Numbered from the stretch's first letter, positions 36,217-47,533 are shown. The stretch is 62,241 bases of DNA from Methylobacterium organophilum (GCF_022179465.1 NZ_BPQV01000018.1:1-62241), one strand, 5' to 3'. Program-made: numbers and translations. The notes: a model not told the origin generated them from the sequence alone.

Positions 36217-39200
36217 ATGAACCCGTCCCGCCTCTTCATCCTGCGACCGGTGGCCACGACGCTGCTGATGCTGGCGATTCTGATCGTCGGCGCGGTGTCC
36301 TATCTCAACCTGCCGGTCTCGGCGCTGCCCTCCGTCGACTATCCGACCATCCAGGTGCAGACCTTCTATCCGGGGGCGAGCCCGGAGGTGATGACCTCGG
36401 CCGTCACCGCGCCCCTGGAGCGGCAATTCGGCCAGATGGCCAACCTCAACCAGATGTCCTCGCAGAGCTCGGCGGGGGCCTCGGTCATCACCCTGCAGTT
36501 CAGCCTCGACATCCCCCTCGACATCGCGGAGCAATCGGTCCAGGCGGCGATCAACGCGGCGGGCAACCTCCTGCCCTCGGACCTGCCGGCGCCGCCGATC
36601 TACGCCAAGGTGAACCCGGCCGACGCGCCGGTCATCACCCTGGCGCTGACCTCGAAGACGATGCCGCTCACCCAGGTGCGCGACCTCGCCGAGACGCGCC
36701 TCGCCCAGAAGATCAGCCAGGTGGCCGGCGTCGGCCTCGTCAGCATGGGCGGCGGCATGCGCCCGGCGGTGCGGATCCGCTTCAATTCCCGGGCGCTCGC
36801 CGCCTACGGGCTCAACATCGACGACCTGCGCACCACGATCGCGAACCTCAACGTCAACACGCCCAAGGGCAATATCGACGGGCCGACCCAGTCCTACGCC
36901 ATCAACGCCAACGACCAGATCCGCGACCCGAGCGTCTACGAGCAGGCCATCGTCGCCTACAAGAACGGCGCGCCGGTGCGCCTCTCGGACGTGGCGGACG
37001 TGGTCGACGGGGCCGAGAACACCAAGCTCGGCGCCTGGGCCGACCGCACCCCGGCGGTGATCCTCAACATCCAGCGCCAGCCCGGCGCCAACGTCATCGA
37101 GACGGTCGACAAGATCAAGGCGCTGCTGCCCCAGCTCCAGGCGACCATGCCGGCGGCGATCGGCATCGCCGTGCTCACCGACCGCACCACCACGATCCGC
37201 GCCTCGGTGAAGGACGTGCAGTTCGAGCTGATGCTCGCCATCGCCCTGGTGGTGATGGTGATCTTCCTGTTCCTGCGCAGCGTCTCCGCGACGCTGATCC
37301 CGAGCCTGTCGGTGCCGCTCTCCCTGGTGGGGGCGCTCGCCGCCATGGATCTCTGGGGCTTCTCCCTCGACAACCTCTCCCTGATGGCGCTCACCATCGC
37401 CACGGGCTTCGTGGTCGACGACGCCATCGTGGTGATCGAGAACATCGCCCGCCACGTGGAGGAGGGGGATTCGCCGCTGGAAGCCGCGATGAAGGGCTCC
37501 CGCGAGATCGGCTTCACCATCATCTCGCTCACCGTCTCGCTGATCGCGGTGCTGATCCCGCTCCTGTTCATGGGCGACGTGGTCGGGCGCCTGTTCCACG
37601 AATTCGCGATCACGCTGGCCGCCACCATCGTGATCTCGGCGGTGGTCTCGCTGACGCTGGTGCCGATGATGTGCGCCCGCCTGCTCAAGCCCGGGACCGG
37701 GCACGCCGCCGCCCGGGAAGGGTTCTTCGCGCGGATCGGCCGGCGGGCGACCGACGGGACCATCGCCCTCTACGGGCGGGCCCTGCGGGTCGTGCTCGCC
37801 CATCAGGGCCTGACCCTGCTCGTCTTCCTCGGCACCGTGGCGCTCACCGCCTGGCTGTTCGTGGCGGTGCCGAAGGGCTTCTTCCCCGTGCAGGACACGG
37901 GGGTGATCCAGGGCATCAGCCAGGCCGACCAGACCGTCTCCTACGAGGCGATGGCCGAGCGCCAGCAGCAGCTCGCCGACATCGTCCTGAAGGACCCGGA
38001 CGTGGCGAGCCTGTCCTCCTTCATCGGGGTGGACGGCCAGAACGTCACCCTCAATTCCGGCCGCTTCCTGATCAACCTGAAGCCCCGCGACGCACGCACG
38101 GCGACCGCCGGCGACATCATCCGCCGGCTCAACGCGGCGACGCGCGGGGTGCCGGGGGTGCGGCTCTACATGCAGCCGGTGCAGGATCTGACCATCGACA
38201 CCGCGGTCTCGGCCACCCAGTACCAGGTCATCCTGGAGAACCCGAACCTCGAGGAGTTCGAGACCTGGGTGCCGCGCTTCGTCGAGGCGCTGCAGCGCTC
38301 CCCCCTGCTCGCGGACGTGACCAGCGACTACCAGGGCAGCGGGCTCGCCGCCTACGTCACCATCGACCGGGCCACCGCCGGCCGCTACGGCATCACCCCG
38401 GCCACCATCGACAACGTGCTCTACGACGCCTTCGGCCAGCGCATCATCTCGACGATCTTCACCCAGTCGAGCCAGTACCGGGTGATCCTCGAGGCCGATC
38501 CGGACCTGCACCGGACCCTCGACTCCCTGAACACCCTCTACCTGCCGTCCTCCACCGCCGCCTCCGGGCAGGTGCCGCTCGCCGCCGTGGCCCGGATCTC
38601 CGAGCGGCGGGCGCCGCTGCTGGTCGGCCATCTCGGCCAGTTCCCGGCCACCACCGTCTCCTTCAACCTCGCCCCGGGCGCCGCGCTCGGCGAGGCGGTG
38701 CAGGCGATCGAGGAGGCGCGCAGGGCCATCGACCTGCCGGCCAGCTTCACCCTGGTGCCGCAGGGCTCGGTCTTCGCCTTCGAATCCGCGCTCTCCAACG
38801 AGCTGTTCCTGGTGCTCGCGGCCATCGTCACGGTCTACATCGTGCTCGGCGTGCTCTACGAGAGCTTCATCCACCCGATCACGATCCTCTCGACGCTGCC
38901 CTCGGCCGGCATCGGCGCGCTGCTCGGCCTGATGTGGTTCGGGCTCTCCCTCGACATCATCGCCATCATCGGCATCGTGCTGCTCATCGGCATCGTGAAG
39001 AAGAACGCGATCATGATGATCGACTTCGCGCTCCAGGCGGAGCGCGAGGAGGGCCGCTCGGCCCGGGACGCGATCTACGAGGCCTGCCTCCTGCGCTTCC
39101 GCCCGATCATGATGACGACGCTCGCCGCCCTGTTCGCGGCGGTGCCGATGATCGTGGGCACCGGCGTCGGCTCCGAATTGCGCCAGCCGCTGGGCATCGT

Positions 39201-39345
39201 CATCGCCGGCGGCCTCATCGTCAGCCAGGTGCTGACGCTGTTCACCACCCCGGTGATCTACCTCGCCTTCGACCGCCTGGAGCGCCGGCTCTCGGGCCGC
39301 CGCGACGGGGAGGCGGGCCTCCCGGCGGGCGAGGCCCTGCCGTGA
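36217..39345 (+). CDS. mdtB: RND multidrug efflux permease (MdtB-like)
   Basis: A 1042-residue resistance-nodulation-division pump with twelve transmembrane helices in two repeats and two large periplasmic loops. The N-terminus is typical ([19 protein letters not shown]), and the proton-relay helix contains [13 protein letters not shown]. The second-half repeat [18 protein letters not shown] and the conserved [13 protein letters not shown] are intact. MdtB works with MdtC as a B2C heterotrimer in E. coli, exporting bile salts and novobiocin among others; the substrate here is unknown. The mdtC start overlaps its stop (GTGA at 39342-39345). Confidence 0.93.
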   Translation: MNPSRLFILRPVATTLLMLAILIVGAVSYLNLPVSALPSVDYPTIQVQTFYPGASPEVMTSAVTAPLERQFGQMANLNQMSSQSSAGASVITLQFSLDIPLDIAEQSVQAAINAAGNLLPSDLPAPPIYAKVNPADAPVITLALTSKTMPLTQVRDLAETRLAQKISQVAGVGLVSMGGGMRPAVRIRFNSRALAAYGLNIDDLRTTIANLNVNTPKGNIDGPTQSYAINANDQIRDPSVYEQAIVAYKNGAPVRLSDVADVVDGAENTKLGAWADRTPAVILNIQRQPGANVIETVDKIKALLPQLQATMPAAIGIAVLTDRTTTIRASVKDVQFELMLAIALVVMVIFLFLRSVSATLIPSLSVPLSLVGALAAMDLWGFSLDNLSLMALTIATGFVVDDAIVVIENIARHVEEGDSPLEAAMKGSREIGFTIISLTVSLIAVLIPLLFMGDVVGRLFHEFAITLAATIVISAVVSLTLVPMMCARLLKPGTGHAAAREGFFARIGRRATDGTIALYGRALRVVLAHQGLTLLVFLGTVALTAWLFVAVPKGFFPVQDTGVIQGISQADQTVSYEAMAERQQQLADIVLKDPDVASLSSFIGVDGQNVTLNSGRFLINLKPRDARTATAGDIIRRLNAATRGVPGVRLYMQPVQDLTIDTAVSATQYQVILENPNLEEFETWVPRFVEALQRSPLLADVTSDYQGSGLAAYVTIDRATAGRYGITPATIDNVLYDAFGQRIISTIFTQSSQYRVILEADPDLHRTLDSLNTLYLPSSTAASGQVPLAAVARISERRAPLLVGHLGQFPATTVSFNLAPGAALGEAVQAIEEARRAIDLPASFTLVPQGSVFAFESALSNELFLVLAAIVTVYIVLGVLYESFIHPITILSTLPSAGIGALLGLMWFGLSLDIIAIIGIVLLIGIVKKNAIMMIDFALQAEREEGRSARDAIYEACLLRFRPIMMTTLAALFAAVPMIVGTGVGSELRQPLGIVIAGGLIVSQVLTLFTTPVIYLAFDRLERRLSGRRDGEAGLPAGEALP

Positions 39346-42300
39346 ACGTCTCCGCCCCCTTCATCCGGCGGCCGATCGCCACGACGCTGCTCACCGTCGG
39401 CGTGCTGCTCGCCGGGCTGTTCGCCTTCGTGAAGCTGCCGGTGGCGCCGCTGCCGCAGGTCGATTTCCCGGTCATCATGGTGCAGGCCCAGATGGCCGGC
39501 GCCTCGCCGGAGACCATGGCCACCACCGTCGCCGCGCCCCTGGAGCGCCGCCTCGGCGTCATCGCCGACGTCAACGAGATGACCTCGACGAGCTCGACCG
39601 GCACCGTGCGGATCGTGCTGCTGTTCGGGCTGAACCGGGACATCGACGGGGCCGCCCGCGACGTGCAGGCGGCGATCAACGCGGCCCGGGCCGACCTGCC
39701 GACCTCGCTGCGCACCAACCCGACCTACCGCAAGTTCAACCCCGCGGACATGCCGATCCTGATCCTCGGCCTGACCTCGGACACCCTCACCCCGGGCCAG
39801 CTCTACGATTCCGCGGCCACCGTGGTGCAGCAGAAGATGTCCCAGATCGAGGGCATCGGGAACGTCGATATCGGCGGCTCCTCGCTGCCCGCCGTGCGGG
39901 TCGAACTCGATCCGATGGCCCTGTTCCATTACGGCATCGGGCTCGAAGGCATCCGCGCGGCGCTGGCCTCCGCCAATGCCAACTCGCCGAAGGGCGCGGT
40001 CGAGACGGCGGACCGGCGCTACCAGCTCTACGCCAACGACCAGGGCCGGCAGGCCTCCGATTACCGCGACATCGTCGTGGCCTACCGCAACAATGCGGGG
40101 GTGCGCCTGTCCGATGTCGGCCAGGTGATCGATTCCGTCGAGGACAAGCGCAATCTCGGCCTCGTCAACGGCAAGCCGGGCGTGATCCTGTTCATCTACA
40201 AGCAGCCGGGCTCGAACGTGGTCGAGACGGTCAAGCGGGTGCGCGAGGCGATCCCGCAGGTGAAGGCCGCCCTGCCCGGCGACATCGACCTCGACATCTC
40301 CGGCGACCGCAGCGCCACCATCCGCGCCTCCCTGAAGGAGACCGAGGAGACCCTGCTGATCGCGGTGGCCCTCGTGGTCTTCGTGGTGTTCGTGTTCCTG
40401 CGCTCGGGCCGGGCCACCCTGATCCCGGCGGTGGCGGTGCCGATCTCGATCATCGGCACCTTCGGGGTGATGTACCTGCTCGGCTACTCCCTCGACATCC
40501 TGTCGCTGATGGCGCTCATCATCGCCACGGGCTTCGTGGTCGACGACGCCATCGTGGTGCTGGAGAACATCCAGCGGCACATCGAGGCGGGCAAGCCCCG
40601 GGTCGAGGCGGCCCTGCAGGGGGCCCGCGAGGTCGGCTTCACCGTGATCTCGATGAGCCTCTCGCTCATCGCCGTGTTCCTGCCGATCCTGCTGATGGGC
40701 GGCCTCGTCGGGCGCCTGTTCCAGGAATTCGCGGTCACCCTGTCCCTGGCGATCCTGATCTCCCTGGTGCTCTCGCTCACCACCACGCCGATGATGTGCG
40801 CCCGCCTGTTGCGCCCGGAGGGGCATGGCGTCGCGACCCAGCGCCCGAGCCTGCCGATCCGGATGCTGGAGGGCGCCTTCGACGCCACCCTGCGCGGCTA
40901 CGAGCGCAGCCTGCATGTCGCCCTGCGCCATCGCCGGCTGGTGCTGCTCAGCGTGTTCGGGGCGATCGGGCTCAACGTCTATCTCTACGTCATCGTGCCC
41001 AAGGGCTTCTTCCCCGAGCAGGATACGGGGCAGCTCATGGGCGGCATCCAGGCCGACCAGCGCATCTCGTTCCAGGCGATGAAGGAGAAGCTGACCCGGG
41101 CGAGCGCCATCGTGCAGGCCGACCCGGCGGTGGAGAGCGTGGTCGGCTTCACCGGCGGACGCGGCACCAACTCGGCCAACGTCTTCGTCGGGCTCAAGCC
41201 CCTGGGCCAGCGCGACTCGATCGAGACGGTGATGGGCCGGCTGCGGCCCAAGCTCGCCCAGGTCGCCGGCGCCCGGCTGTTCCTGTTCCCCCGCCAGGAC
41301 CTGAAGATGGGCGGCCGGCAGAGCTTCGCCCAGTACCAGTACACGCTCCAGGGCGACACGGCGGAGGAGCTCTACGAATGGGCGCCCAAGCTGGTCGCGG
41401 CCCTGCAGCAGCAGCCGGGGCTCTTCGCCGACGTCACCTCCGACCAGCAGGAGGGGGGCCTGGAGAGCCGCCTCGTCATCGATCGGCCCACCGCCTTCCG
41501 CTACGGCATCACCCCGGACCAGATCGACAACACCCTCTACGACGCCTTCGGCCAGCGCCAGGTCTCGACGATCTACAACCCGCTCAACCAGTACCACGTC
41601 GTGATGGAGATCGCGCCGCGCTACCTGCAATCGCCGGAGACGCTGAAGTCGATCTTCGTCTCGACCACGGGGGGCAAGGCGCGGGGCTCGGCCACCACCA
41701 ACGCCGTGGCCGGCACGGTGGCCGCCTCCGACACGACGGACGGGACGGCCAATGCCGGCTCGACCACCACCTCCACCGCCAGCGCGGGGGCGAGCGGCAG
41801 CTCGGGGGGCGACGCCGCCGCCATCGCCGCGGATTCGGCCCGCAACGCCGCCTCCAACGCCATCGCCGCGAGCAAGGGCGGCGCCTCGTCGAGCGCGCCG
41901 GTCTCCGCCGCGAAGGAGACCATGGTGCCGCTCTCGGCCTTCGCCCGGTTCGAGACCGGCAACGCCCCCGTGCAGGTCGCCCATCAGGGCCTGTTCGTGG
42001 CCACCACGGTCTCGTTCAACCTCGCCCCCGGCAAGAGCCTGTCGGACGCGACCGCGGCCATCGACAGGGCGATGCTCGACCTGCGCATGCCCGCCACCAT
42101 CCACGGCGAATATGCCGGCGCGGCCAAGAACTATCAGGCCTCCGCCTCCCGCCAGCCGCTGCTGATCCTCGCCGCGCTCCTCGCGGTCTACGCGGTGCTC
42201 GGCATCCTCTACGAGAGCTACGTGCACCCGATCACGATTCTCTCGACCCTGCCCTCGGCGGGAATCGGCGCGGTGCTGGCCCTGCTGGTGACGGGCACGG

Positions 42301-42695
42301 AATTCACGATCATCGCCCTGATCGCGGTGTTCCTGCTGATCGGCATCGTGAAGAAGAACGCGATCATGATGATCGACTTCGCCCTCGACGCCGAGCGCAC
42401 CCGCGGCATGGGCCCGGCGGAGGCGATCTTCGAGGCCTGCCTCTTGCGCTTCCGTCCGATCATGATGACAACGCTGGCCGCGCTCCTCGGCGCGCTGCCG
42501 CTGATCCTCGGAGGCGGGGAGGGCTCGGAGCTGCGCCGCCCGCTCGGCATCGCCATCGTCGGCGGCCTTATCGTGAGCCAGATCCTGACCCTCTACACCA
42601 CCCCCGTCGTCTATCTCTATCTCGACCGCCTCCGGCTCTGGGCGCTGAACCGGGGCCGGCGGAACCGGGGCGGCGCGGCGGTGCCGGCGGAATGA
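39342..42695 (+). CDS. mdtC: RND multidrug efflux permease (MdtC-like) with a low-complexity insert
   Basis: An 1117-residue RND pump starting at GTG 39342, coupled to mdtB. The start [20 protein letters not shown], the proton relay [13 protein letters not shown] and the C-terminal [13 protein letters not shown] are intact. It is about 80 residues longer than usual because a Ser/Thr/Gly/Ala-rich stretch (about residues 775-857, DNA 41664-41915) interrupts the second periplasmic loop between [11 protein letters not shown] and ETMVPLSAF. MdtB has only a short loop there. The insert lies in the periplasmic docking region; its effect on function is unknown. It overlaps the next gene by 4 bases (ATGA). 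Confidence 0.92.
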   Translation: MNVSAPFIRRPIATTLLTVGVLLAGLFAFVKLPVAPLPQVDFPVIMVQAQMAGASPETMATTVAAPLERRLGVIADVNEMTSTSSTGTVRIVLLFGLNRDIDGAARDVQAAINAARADLPTSLRTNPTYRKFNPADMPILILGLTSDTLTPGQLYDSAATVVQQKMSQIEGIGNVDIGGSSLPAVRVELDPMALFHYGIGLEGIRAALASANANSPKGAVETADRRYQLYANDQGRQASDYRDIVVAYRNNAGVRLSDVGQVIDSVEDKRNLGLVNGKPGVILFIYKQPGSNVVETVKRVREAIPQVKAALPGDIDLDISGDRSATIRASLKETEETLLIAVALVVFVVFVFLRSGRATLIPAVAVPISIIGTFGVMYLLGYSLDILSLMALIIATGFVVDDAIVVLENIQRHIEAGKPRVEAALQGAREVGFTVISMSLSLIAVFLPILLMGGLVGRLFQEFAVTLSLAILISLVLSLTTTPMMCARLLRPEGHGVATQRPSLPIRMLEGAFDATLRGYERSLHVALRHRRLVLLSVFGAIGLNVYLYVIVPKGFFPEQDTGQLMGGIQADQRISFQAMKEKLTRASAIVQADPAVESVVGFTGGRGTNSANVFVGLKPLGQRDSIETVMGRLRPKLAQVAGARLFLFPRQDLKMGGRQSFAQYQYTLQGDTAEELYEWAPKLVAALQQQPGLFADVTSDQQEGGLESRLVIDRPTAFRYGITPDQIDNTLYDAFGQRQVSTIYNPLNQYHVVMEIAPRYLQSPETLKSIFVSTTGGKARGSATTNAVAGTVAASDTTDGTANAGSTTTSTASAGASGSSGGDAAAIAADSARNAASNAIAASKGGASSSAPVSAAKETMVPLSAFARFETGNAPVQVAHQGLFVATTVSFNLAPGKSLSDATAAIDRAMLDLRMPATIHGEYAGAAKNYQASASRQPLLILAALLAVYAVLGILYESYVHPITILSTLPSAGIGAVLALLVTGTEFTIIALIAVFLLIGIVKKNAIMMIDFALDAERTRGMGPAEAIFEACLLRFRPIMMTTLAALLGALPLILGGGEGSELRRPLGIAIVGGLIVSQILTLYTTPVVYLYLDRLRLWALNRGRRNRGGAAVPAE

Positions 42696-44218
42696 TGCGC
42701 GTGACCGGTTCCATCGCCGACAGGGGGAGGGCGGCCCGCCTCGCCCTCGCCCTCACGCTGTCCCTCTCCACCGCCGGCTGCATGGTCGGGCCGGACTATG
42801 TGCGGCCCTCCGTCGAGACGCCGCTGGGCTTCAAGCAGGGGGGGATGCGCGAGGACAGCGTCGCCTATGTCCAGAGCCGCAAGGGCTGGCGCGCCTCCCG
42901 GCCCAATGACGGGGCCGAGCGCGGCGACTGGTGGCGCGTGTTCCGCGATCCGACCCTCGACCGGCTGATGCGCTCGGTCGATGTCGACAACCAGACCCTG
43001 CGCGCCGCCGTGTCGAACTACGCCCAGGCGCGGGCGCTGGTCGCCTCGGCCCGGGCCGCCCTGTTCCCCACCGTGCTCGGCGCGCCGTCGATCACCCGCT
43101 CGCGCTCCCTCGGCTCCGAGCGCACCACGGTCTCCCTGCAGGGCCAGGCGAGCTGGGAGCTCGACCTGTTCGGCCGCCTGCGCCGCCAGTTGGAGGGCGA
43201 GGTGGCGAGCGCCCAGGCCAGCGCGGCCGATCTCGCTCTGGTCCGCCTCGGCATCCAGGCGGAGCTCGCCACCAACTACCTGCAGCTGCGCTACCAGGAA
43301 TCCCTGAAGGCGGTGCTCCAGGAGAACATCGAGGGCTTCAGGCGCAGCCTCGCCATCGCCGAGAACCAGTACAATGCCGGCGTCGCCGCCCGCTCCGACG
43401 TCATCACCGCGCAGACGCAGCTCCAGACCACGGAGGCCTCCGCCATCGCCGTCGACCTGCAGCGGGCGACCTTCGAGCACGCCATCGCCCTGCTGGTCGG
43501 CCGGCCGCCCTCCGAGGTGAGCATCCCCCGGGGCAAGCTCGCCCAGACGCCCCCGAGCGTGCCGGTCGGCATCCCCTCCGAGCTGCTGGAGCGCCGCCCC
43601 GACATCGCCCAGGCGGAGCGGCTGGTCCAGGCGCAGAGCGAGCAGATCGGCGTCGCGGTGGCGGCCTTCTACCCCACCGTCACCCTCTCGGCCTCCGGCG
43701 GCATCTCCGGGGCCACCAGCAACGGCCTCTTCTCCGCGACCAACCAGGTCTGGTCGGTGGCCGCCGCCGGCAGCGAGACCCTGTTCGACGGCGGCGCCCG
43801 CACGGCGGCGCTCGACGCCGCCCGCGCCGCCTACGACGCGGCGGTGGCCAATTACCGCCAGGCCGTGCTCACCGCCTTCGGGGAGGTCGAGAACGATCTC
43901 GCCGGCGTGCGCATCCTCGCCCGGCAGATCGGCAAGCAGGAGGAGGCGGTCGCCTCCGCCCGGCGCGCGGTCGAGATCGCCCTCAACGAGTACCGGGCCG
44001 GCACCCAGAACTACACCACCGTGGTCACGGCCCAGTCGCTGCTGATCAACAACGAGGTCACGGCCCTGCAGATCAGGCTCAGCCGCTTCACCACCGCCGT
44101 CGACCTGATCCGGGCCCTGGGCGGCGGCTGGGACGCCCGCAGCCTGCCCACGGGCGAGGAGCTGAAGGCCGAGCGCCTGCCGATCGACCGCGGCACCGCG
44201 ATGCGCACGGACGAGTAG
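42692..44218 (+). CDS. Outer membrane efflux lipoprotein (NodT family)
   Basis: A 508-residue TolC-like outer membrane channel of the NodT family. A signal peptide ends in the lipobox LSTAGC with the acylated Cys at about residue 30, followed by MVGPDYVRPSV, the usual NodT start. Two OEP repeats follow (WWRVFRDPTLDRLMRSV, ATNYLQLRYQESL, RRPDIAQAERLVQAQSEQIGVA and RRAVEIALNEYRAGTQNYTTV in part). It completes the tripartite pump with the MdtA- and MdtBC-like proteins. The ATG overlaps the mdtC stop, so the four genes form one operon of nearly 9.5 kb. Confidence 0.92.
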   Translation: MMRVTGSIADRGRAARLALALTLSLSTAGCMVGPDYVRPSVETPLGFKQGGMREDSVAYVQSRKGWRASRPNDGAERGDWWRVFRDPTLDRLMRSVDVDNQTLRAAVSNYAQARALVASARAALFPTVLGAPSITRSRSLGSERTTVSLQGQASWELDLFGRLRRQLEGEVASAQASAADLALVRLGIQAELATNYLQLRYQESLKAVLQENIEGFRRSLAIAENQYNAGVAARSDVITAQTQLQTTEASAIAVDLQRATFEHAIALLVGRPPSEVSIPRGKLAQTPPSVPVGIPSELLERRPDIAQAERLVQAQSEQIGVAVAAFYPTVTLSASGGISGATSNGLFSATNQVWSVAAAGSETLFDGGARTAALDAARAAYDAAVANYRQAVLTAFGEVENDLAGVRILARQIGKQEEAVASARRAVEIALNEYRAGTQNYTTVVTAQSLLINNEVTALQIRLSRFTTAVDLIRALGGGWDARSLPTGEELKAERLPIDRGTAMRTDE

Positions 44219-44310
44219 ATCCTCACGAAGCAGCGTGGCCGGAACGGCCGCGCCGCAAGCCGGTTGATCCGCCGATGCCGCGCTGCGGCGAGAGACCGGG
44301 TTGCCCGACG

Positions 44311-45873
44311 ATGGCCGAGAACGGCAATTCCCCGCACGAGACGCTCCGCCACGGAGGCGCCCTCCCGGACGGCGCCCCGCCGCAGAAGACCAGCCGGGCG
44401 GGCTTCACCCCGGCGCCCCCCTGCACCCTGGTGATCTTCGGCGCGGGCGGCGACCTGACCAAGCGCCTGCTGATGCCGGCCCTCTACAACCTCGCCGGCG
44501 GCGGCCTGCTCTCCGACAAGCTCGCGATCCTCGGCGTCGACCACAACGCCAATACCGACGACGGGTGGCGTGAGACGCTGAGCGACACGATGCAGTCCTT
44601 CACGAAGGACGCCTCCGCCGAGTTCCACGTGGACGCGATCGACGCGGCGCAATGGGGCTTCGTGCGGGAGCGCCTGCGCTACCACCAGGGCGACTTCGAG
44701 GACGCGGCCACCTTCACGGGCCTCGCGGAGAAGATCAGCGGCAACGCGGTGTTCTACCTCGCCGTCGCCGCCCGCTTCTTCGGCCCGATCGTCGACGGGC
44801 TCGGCAAGGCGGGGCTGCTGGAGCAGGGCGAGGGCGCCTTCCGCCGCGTGGTCATCGAAAAGCCCTTCGGCTCGGACCTCGCTTCCGCCCGGGCGCTCAA
44901 CGCGCGCATCCTCAAGCAGGCCGACGAGAGCCAGTTCTACCGGATCGACCATTTCCTCGGGAAGGAGACGGTCCAGAGCATCATGGCCCTGCGCTTCGGC
45001 AATGGCATGCTGGAGCCGGTCTGGCGGCGGGAATACATCGACCACGTCCAGATCACCGCCGCCGAGACCATCGGCGTGGAGGGGCGGGGCAGCTTCTACG
45101 AGGGCACCGGGGCGCTGCGCGACATGGTGCCCAACCACCTGTTCCAGCTCCTCTCCATGGTCGCCATGGAGCCGCCGAACTCCTTCGCGGCCGAGGCCGT
45201 GCGCACGGAGAAGGCCAAGCTCGTCGAGGCGGTGCGGCCGGTGACGCCGGAGCACGCCGTGCGCGGGCAGTACGCGGCGGGCCGCATCGAGGGGCGGGAC
45301 GTGCCGGCCTATCGCGACGAGCCGAACGTCGACAGGGATTCGACCACCGAGACCTATGTCGCCCTGAAGCTCGAGATCGAGAACTGGCGCTGGGCCGGGG
45401 TGCCCTTCTACCTGCGCACCGGCAAGCGGATGGGCGGGCGGCGCACGGAGATCGCGATCCATTTCCGGCCGCCGCCCTTCCACCTCTTCGACGAGACGCC
45501 GGTGACGCATCTCGCCCCCAACGTGATGCGGCTCTCCATCGACCCCGAGCACGGCATGAGCACGCAGCTCAACGTGAAGGAGCCCGGGCCGCAGATGCGG
45601 CTCGGCACCGTCTCCACCCAATTCCGCTACGCCGACTTCTTCGAGCAGGCGCCCAATGTCGGCTACGAGACCCTGATCTACGATTGCATGGTCGGCGACG
45701 CGACCCTGTTCCAGCGCGCCGACAACATCGAGGCCGGCTGGGCCGCGGTGGAGCCCCTGATCCAGGCCTGGAAGGACGCCCCGGTCGATCTCTACGAAGC
45801 CGGCAGCCAGGGCCCCGACGCCGCCGACAAGCTGCTGGAGAAAGACGGGCGGCGCTGGCTGAGGGTCGATTGA
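44311..45873 (+). CDS. zwf: Glucose-6-phosphate 1-dehydrogenase
   Basis: About 520 residues. The nucleotide-binding motif is FGAGGDLTKRLLMPALYNL, with the catalytic region RIDHFLGKE (the His of the conserved RIDHYLGKE) and EPVWRREYIDHVQIT further along. It oxidises glucose 6-phosphate to 6-phosphogluconolactone with NADP+, feeding the oxidative pentose phosphate or Entner-Doudoroff route. In a methylotroph it also serves NADPH supply. The first 35 residues are not conserved; the ATG at 44311 was used, with another in-frame ATG at 44275. The remaining pathway genes (pgl, edd) are not in the window. It follows the efflux operon by 92 bases and is probably independent. Confidence 0.94.
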   Translation: MAENGNSPHETLRHGGALPDGAPPQKTSRAGFTPAPPCTLVIFGAGGDLTKRLLMPALYNLAGGGLLSDKLAILGVDHNANTDDGWRETLSDTMQSFTKDASAEFHVDAIDAAQWGFVRERLRYHQGDFEDAATFTGLAEKISGNAVFYLAVAARFFGPIVDGLGKAGLLEQGEGAFRRVVIEKPFGSDLASARALNARILKQADESQFYRIDHFLGKETVQSIMALRFGNGMLEPVWRREYIDHVQITAAETIGVEGRGSFYEGTGALRDMVPNHLFQLLSMVAMEPPNSFAAEAVRTEKAKLVEAVRPVTPEHAVRGQYAAGRIEGRDVPAYRDEPNVDRDSTTETYVALKLEIENWRWAGVPFYLRTGKRMGGRRTEIAIHFRPPPFHLFDETPVTHLAPNVMRLSIDPEHGMSTQLNVKEPGPQMRLGTVSTQFRYADFFEQAPNVGYETLIYDCMVGDATLFQRADNIEAGWAAVEPLIQAWKDAPVDLYEAGSQGPDAADKLLEKDGRRWLRVD

Positions 45874-45879
45874 GCGCCC

Positions 45880-46656
45880 TCAGGCGCGCTGCCCGACCCT
45901 GAGGGCGCCGCCCTCGGGGGCGAGATCGCCCAAATCGTCGTGATGCAGCAGCTTCACCCCCGTCGCGGCGGCCAGGCGGCGGGCGGCGGGGGTGAAGCCG
46001 GCATTCGAGACCACGGCGGCGGCATCCGCCGACCAGTAGCGCGCGGCGGCGGCCACCTCCTGCACCGCGGCGTTGCCCACCGCGCGGCCGTAGCGCTTGC
46101 ACTGGACCACGAGGCGCAGGCCGTCGCGCTCGGCCACGATGTCGGCGCCCTGGTCGCCGCTCGCGGGGGTCGGATGCGCGCTCCAGCCGGCCCGGACGAG
46201 CCGGGCGATGCAGAAGCGCTCGTAATCGATCCCGTCCTCCGGCAGATCCTCCTCCTCGGGGAGGGGATGGCCGGCGGCGACCCGCTCGATCGTGTCGAGC
46301 AGCCGGTCCCAGTTGCGGTCGATCAGGGCGGCGTAGCCCCGCTCCTCGAGGGCGGGGACCAGGGTGCGCTCGGCGAAGTAGTCCCGCTCCCGCAACCAGC
46401 CGTCCTCGATCAGGTTGCCATAGGCGTCGACATAGCGCTCCTGGCGCCGGCGCAGGGCGAGGGTCGCCGCGTGCTGCCGCGCGATCCGGCGGATGCAGGC
46501 ACGGAAACGGCGGGGCCGGTCGAGGCGGTGGACGGCGATGGCGACCATCGCGGCCGCGGTCGCGAGCAGGGCGGGGCGCCCGTACCAGAAGGCGGCGGCG
46601 CCCCCGATCACAAGGGTCCAGAACAGGCGCCGGGCCGTGACCGAACCGTTCGACAT
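45880..46656 (-). CDS. Membrane-anchored Mrr-like restriction endonuclease fold protein
   Basis: A 258-residue protein. Two short hydrophobic segments (about 10-25 and 28-45) anchor the N-terminus. A helical middle (about 60-150) is followed by a PD-(D/E)XK nuclease fold of the Mrr/RecB-like type: FCIARLVRAGWSAHPT, SGDQGADIVAE with the first catalytic Asp, and LVVQCKRY with the QxK pair. Such proteins cleave methylated or damaged DNA, or act in phage defence. No DNA methyltransferase, specificity subunit or McrBC gene is near. AAGGG precedes the ATG at 46656. The nuclease activity is predicted only. Confidence 0.8.
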   Translation of the reverse strand: MSNGSVTARRLFWTLVIGGAAAFWYGRPALLATAAAMVAIAVHRLDRPRRFRACIRRIARQHAATLALRRRQERYVDAYGNLIEDGWLRERDYFAERTLVPALEERGYAALIDRNWDRLLDTIERVAAGHPLPEEEDLPEDGIDYERFCIARLVRAGWSAHPTPASGDQGADIVAERDGLRLVVQCKRYGRAVGNAAVQEVAAAARYWSADAAAVVSNAGFTPAARRLAAATGVKLLHHDDLGDLAPEGGALRVGQRA

Positions 46657-47047
46657 CGCCCCTTCGCGGATCCCTCGACCGGGGGCCGGATGCCCCCCGC
46701 CGGCAGAATCCGCGCCGGAGCTTGCCGCTTCTCTAACGGAGGCCGGGCGACGGCACGCGTCCCACGCGCCCGACGGCGATTCAACCGGACAACGGCCAGT
46801 TGCCGAAGGGACCGGAGGGGCGGCGGACAGGAACAGGACATACCGGCCGAAGACCCGCCGCCTCACCGGAACGTGAAACGGCGACCCGAGACCTTGCGTA
46901 TCCTCGCCGGAGACGCCGGAAGACATCGGCGATAGGAAGGTCGTCCGGCCCCTTCCGGCGGAGGACTTGCCCTCTGACGGGAAGAGGGACCGTCACGTCT
47001 CGGAGAGCTGGGTGCGATCCCGCGGATCGGCTGTGGACAATGCGGTG
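46657..47047. other. 391-base intergenic region, no gene seen
   Basis: It lies between the Mrr-like gene start and the mucR stop (both on the minus strand). Several short overlapping frames exist, but none has codon bias or motifs of a real gene. It should contain the promoter of the Mrr-like gene and the end of the mucR transcript; no strong hairpin plus T tract was found. Confidence 0.4.
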
Positions 47048-47533
47048 TCAGGCGCCCGCCCGGGCGCGGCGCCGGGCCGGCTTCTCCGCATTGTCGCCGC
47101 CGCGGCTCTTCCGGCGCTGCTGGCCCAGGCCCGTCGCCTTGGCGAGCTCCGAACGGGCCGCCGCGTAGTTCGGCGCCACCATCGGATAGTCGTGCGGCAG
47201 GCCCCAGCGCGCGCGGTACTCCTCCGGCGTCAGGTTGTAGCGCGTGCGCAGGTGGCGCTTGAGCGATTTGAACTTCTTGCCGTCCTCCAGACAGATCAGG
47301 AAGTCGGGCGTGATCGAGCGCTTCACCGACACGGCGGGCGTCAGCGCGACGGAGGCCGATTGCGGCGTCGGCTCGGTCAGTTGCCGCAGCATCGCGTGCA
47401 CGGAGGTGATCAACCCGGGCAACTCGGCCGCGGCGATCGAATTGTTGCTGACGAAGGCGGACACGATGTCACCCGCGAGGGCGACATGGTCCTGAATGTC
47501 CTGATCCCGCGAAAACTCGTTGTCGGATGTCAT
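47048..47533 (-). CDS. mucR: MucR/Ros family transcriptional regulator
   Basis: A 161-residue MucR/Ros regulator, a global repressor that binds AT-rich DNA and controls exopolysaccharide, motility and virulence or symbiosis genes in Rhizobiales. The N-terminal oligomerisation helices (about 12-52) precede the DNA-binding core ICLEDGKKFKSLKRHL (80-95), then YNLTPEEYRARWGLP. Of the four Ros zinc ligands only C81 and H94 remain: the second Cys is D84 and the second His is Y99 (spacing C-X2-D-X9-H-X4-Y). It therefore resembles the zinc-independent MucR variants. The tail is Lys/Arg-rich. A palindrome lies 50 bases upstream of its start. Confidence 0.9.
   Translation of the reverse strand: MTSDNEFSRDQDIQDHVALAGDIVSAFVSNNSIAAAELPGLITSVHAMLRQLTEPTPQSASVALTPAVSVKRSITPDFLICLEDGKKFKSLKRHLRTRYNLTPEEYRARWGLPHDYPMVAPNYAAARSELAKATGLGQQRRKSRGGDNAEKPARRRARAGA

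Noticed and set aside
36217-38874. Minus-strand frame of 961 codons rich in His/Asp/Arg under mdtB
   Set aside because: Antisense shadow of the RND pump with repetitive composition and no domain.
39258-42227. Minus-strand 989-codon frame under mdtC
   Set aside because: Same reason: antisense to a strongly supported pump gene.
46800-47168. Plus-strand frame of 122 codons overlapping the end of mucR
   Set aside because: Poor motif content, overlaps a conserved gene and has no ribosome binding site.
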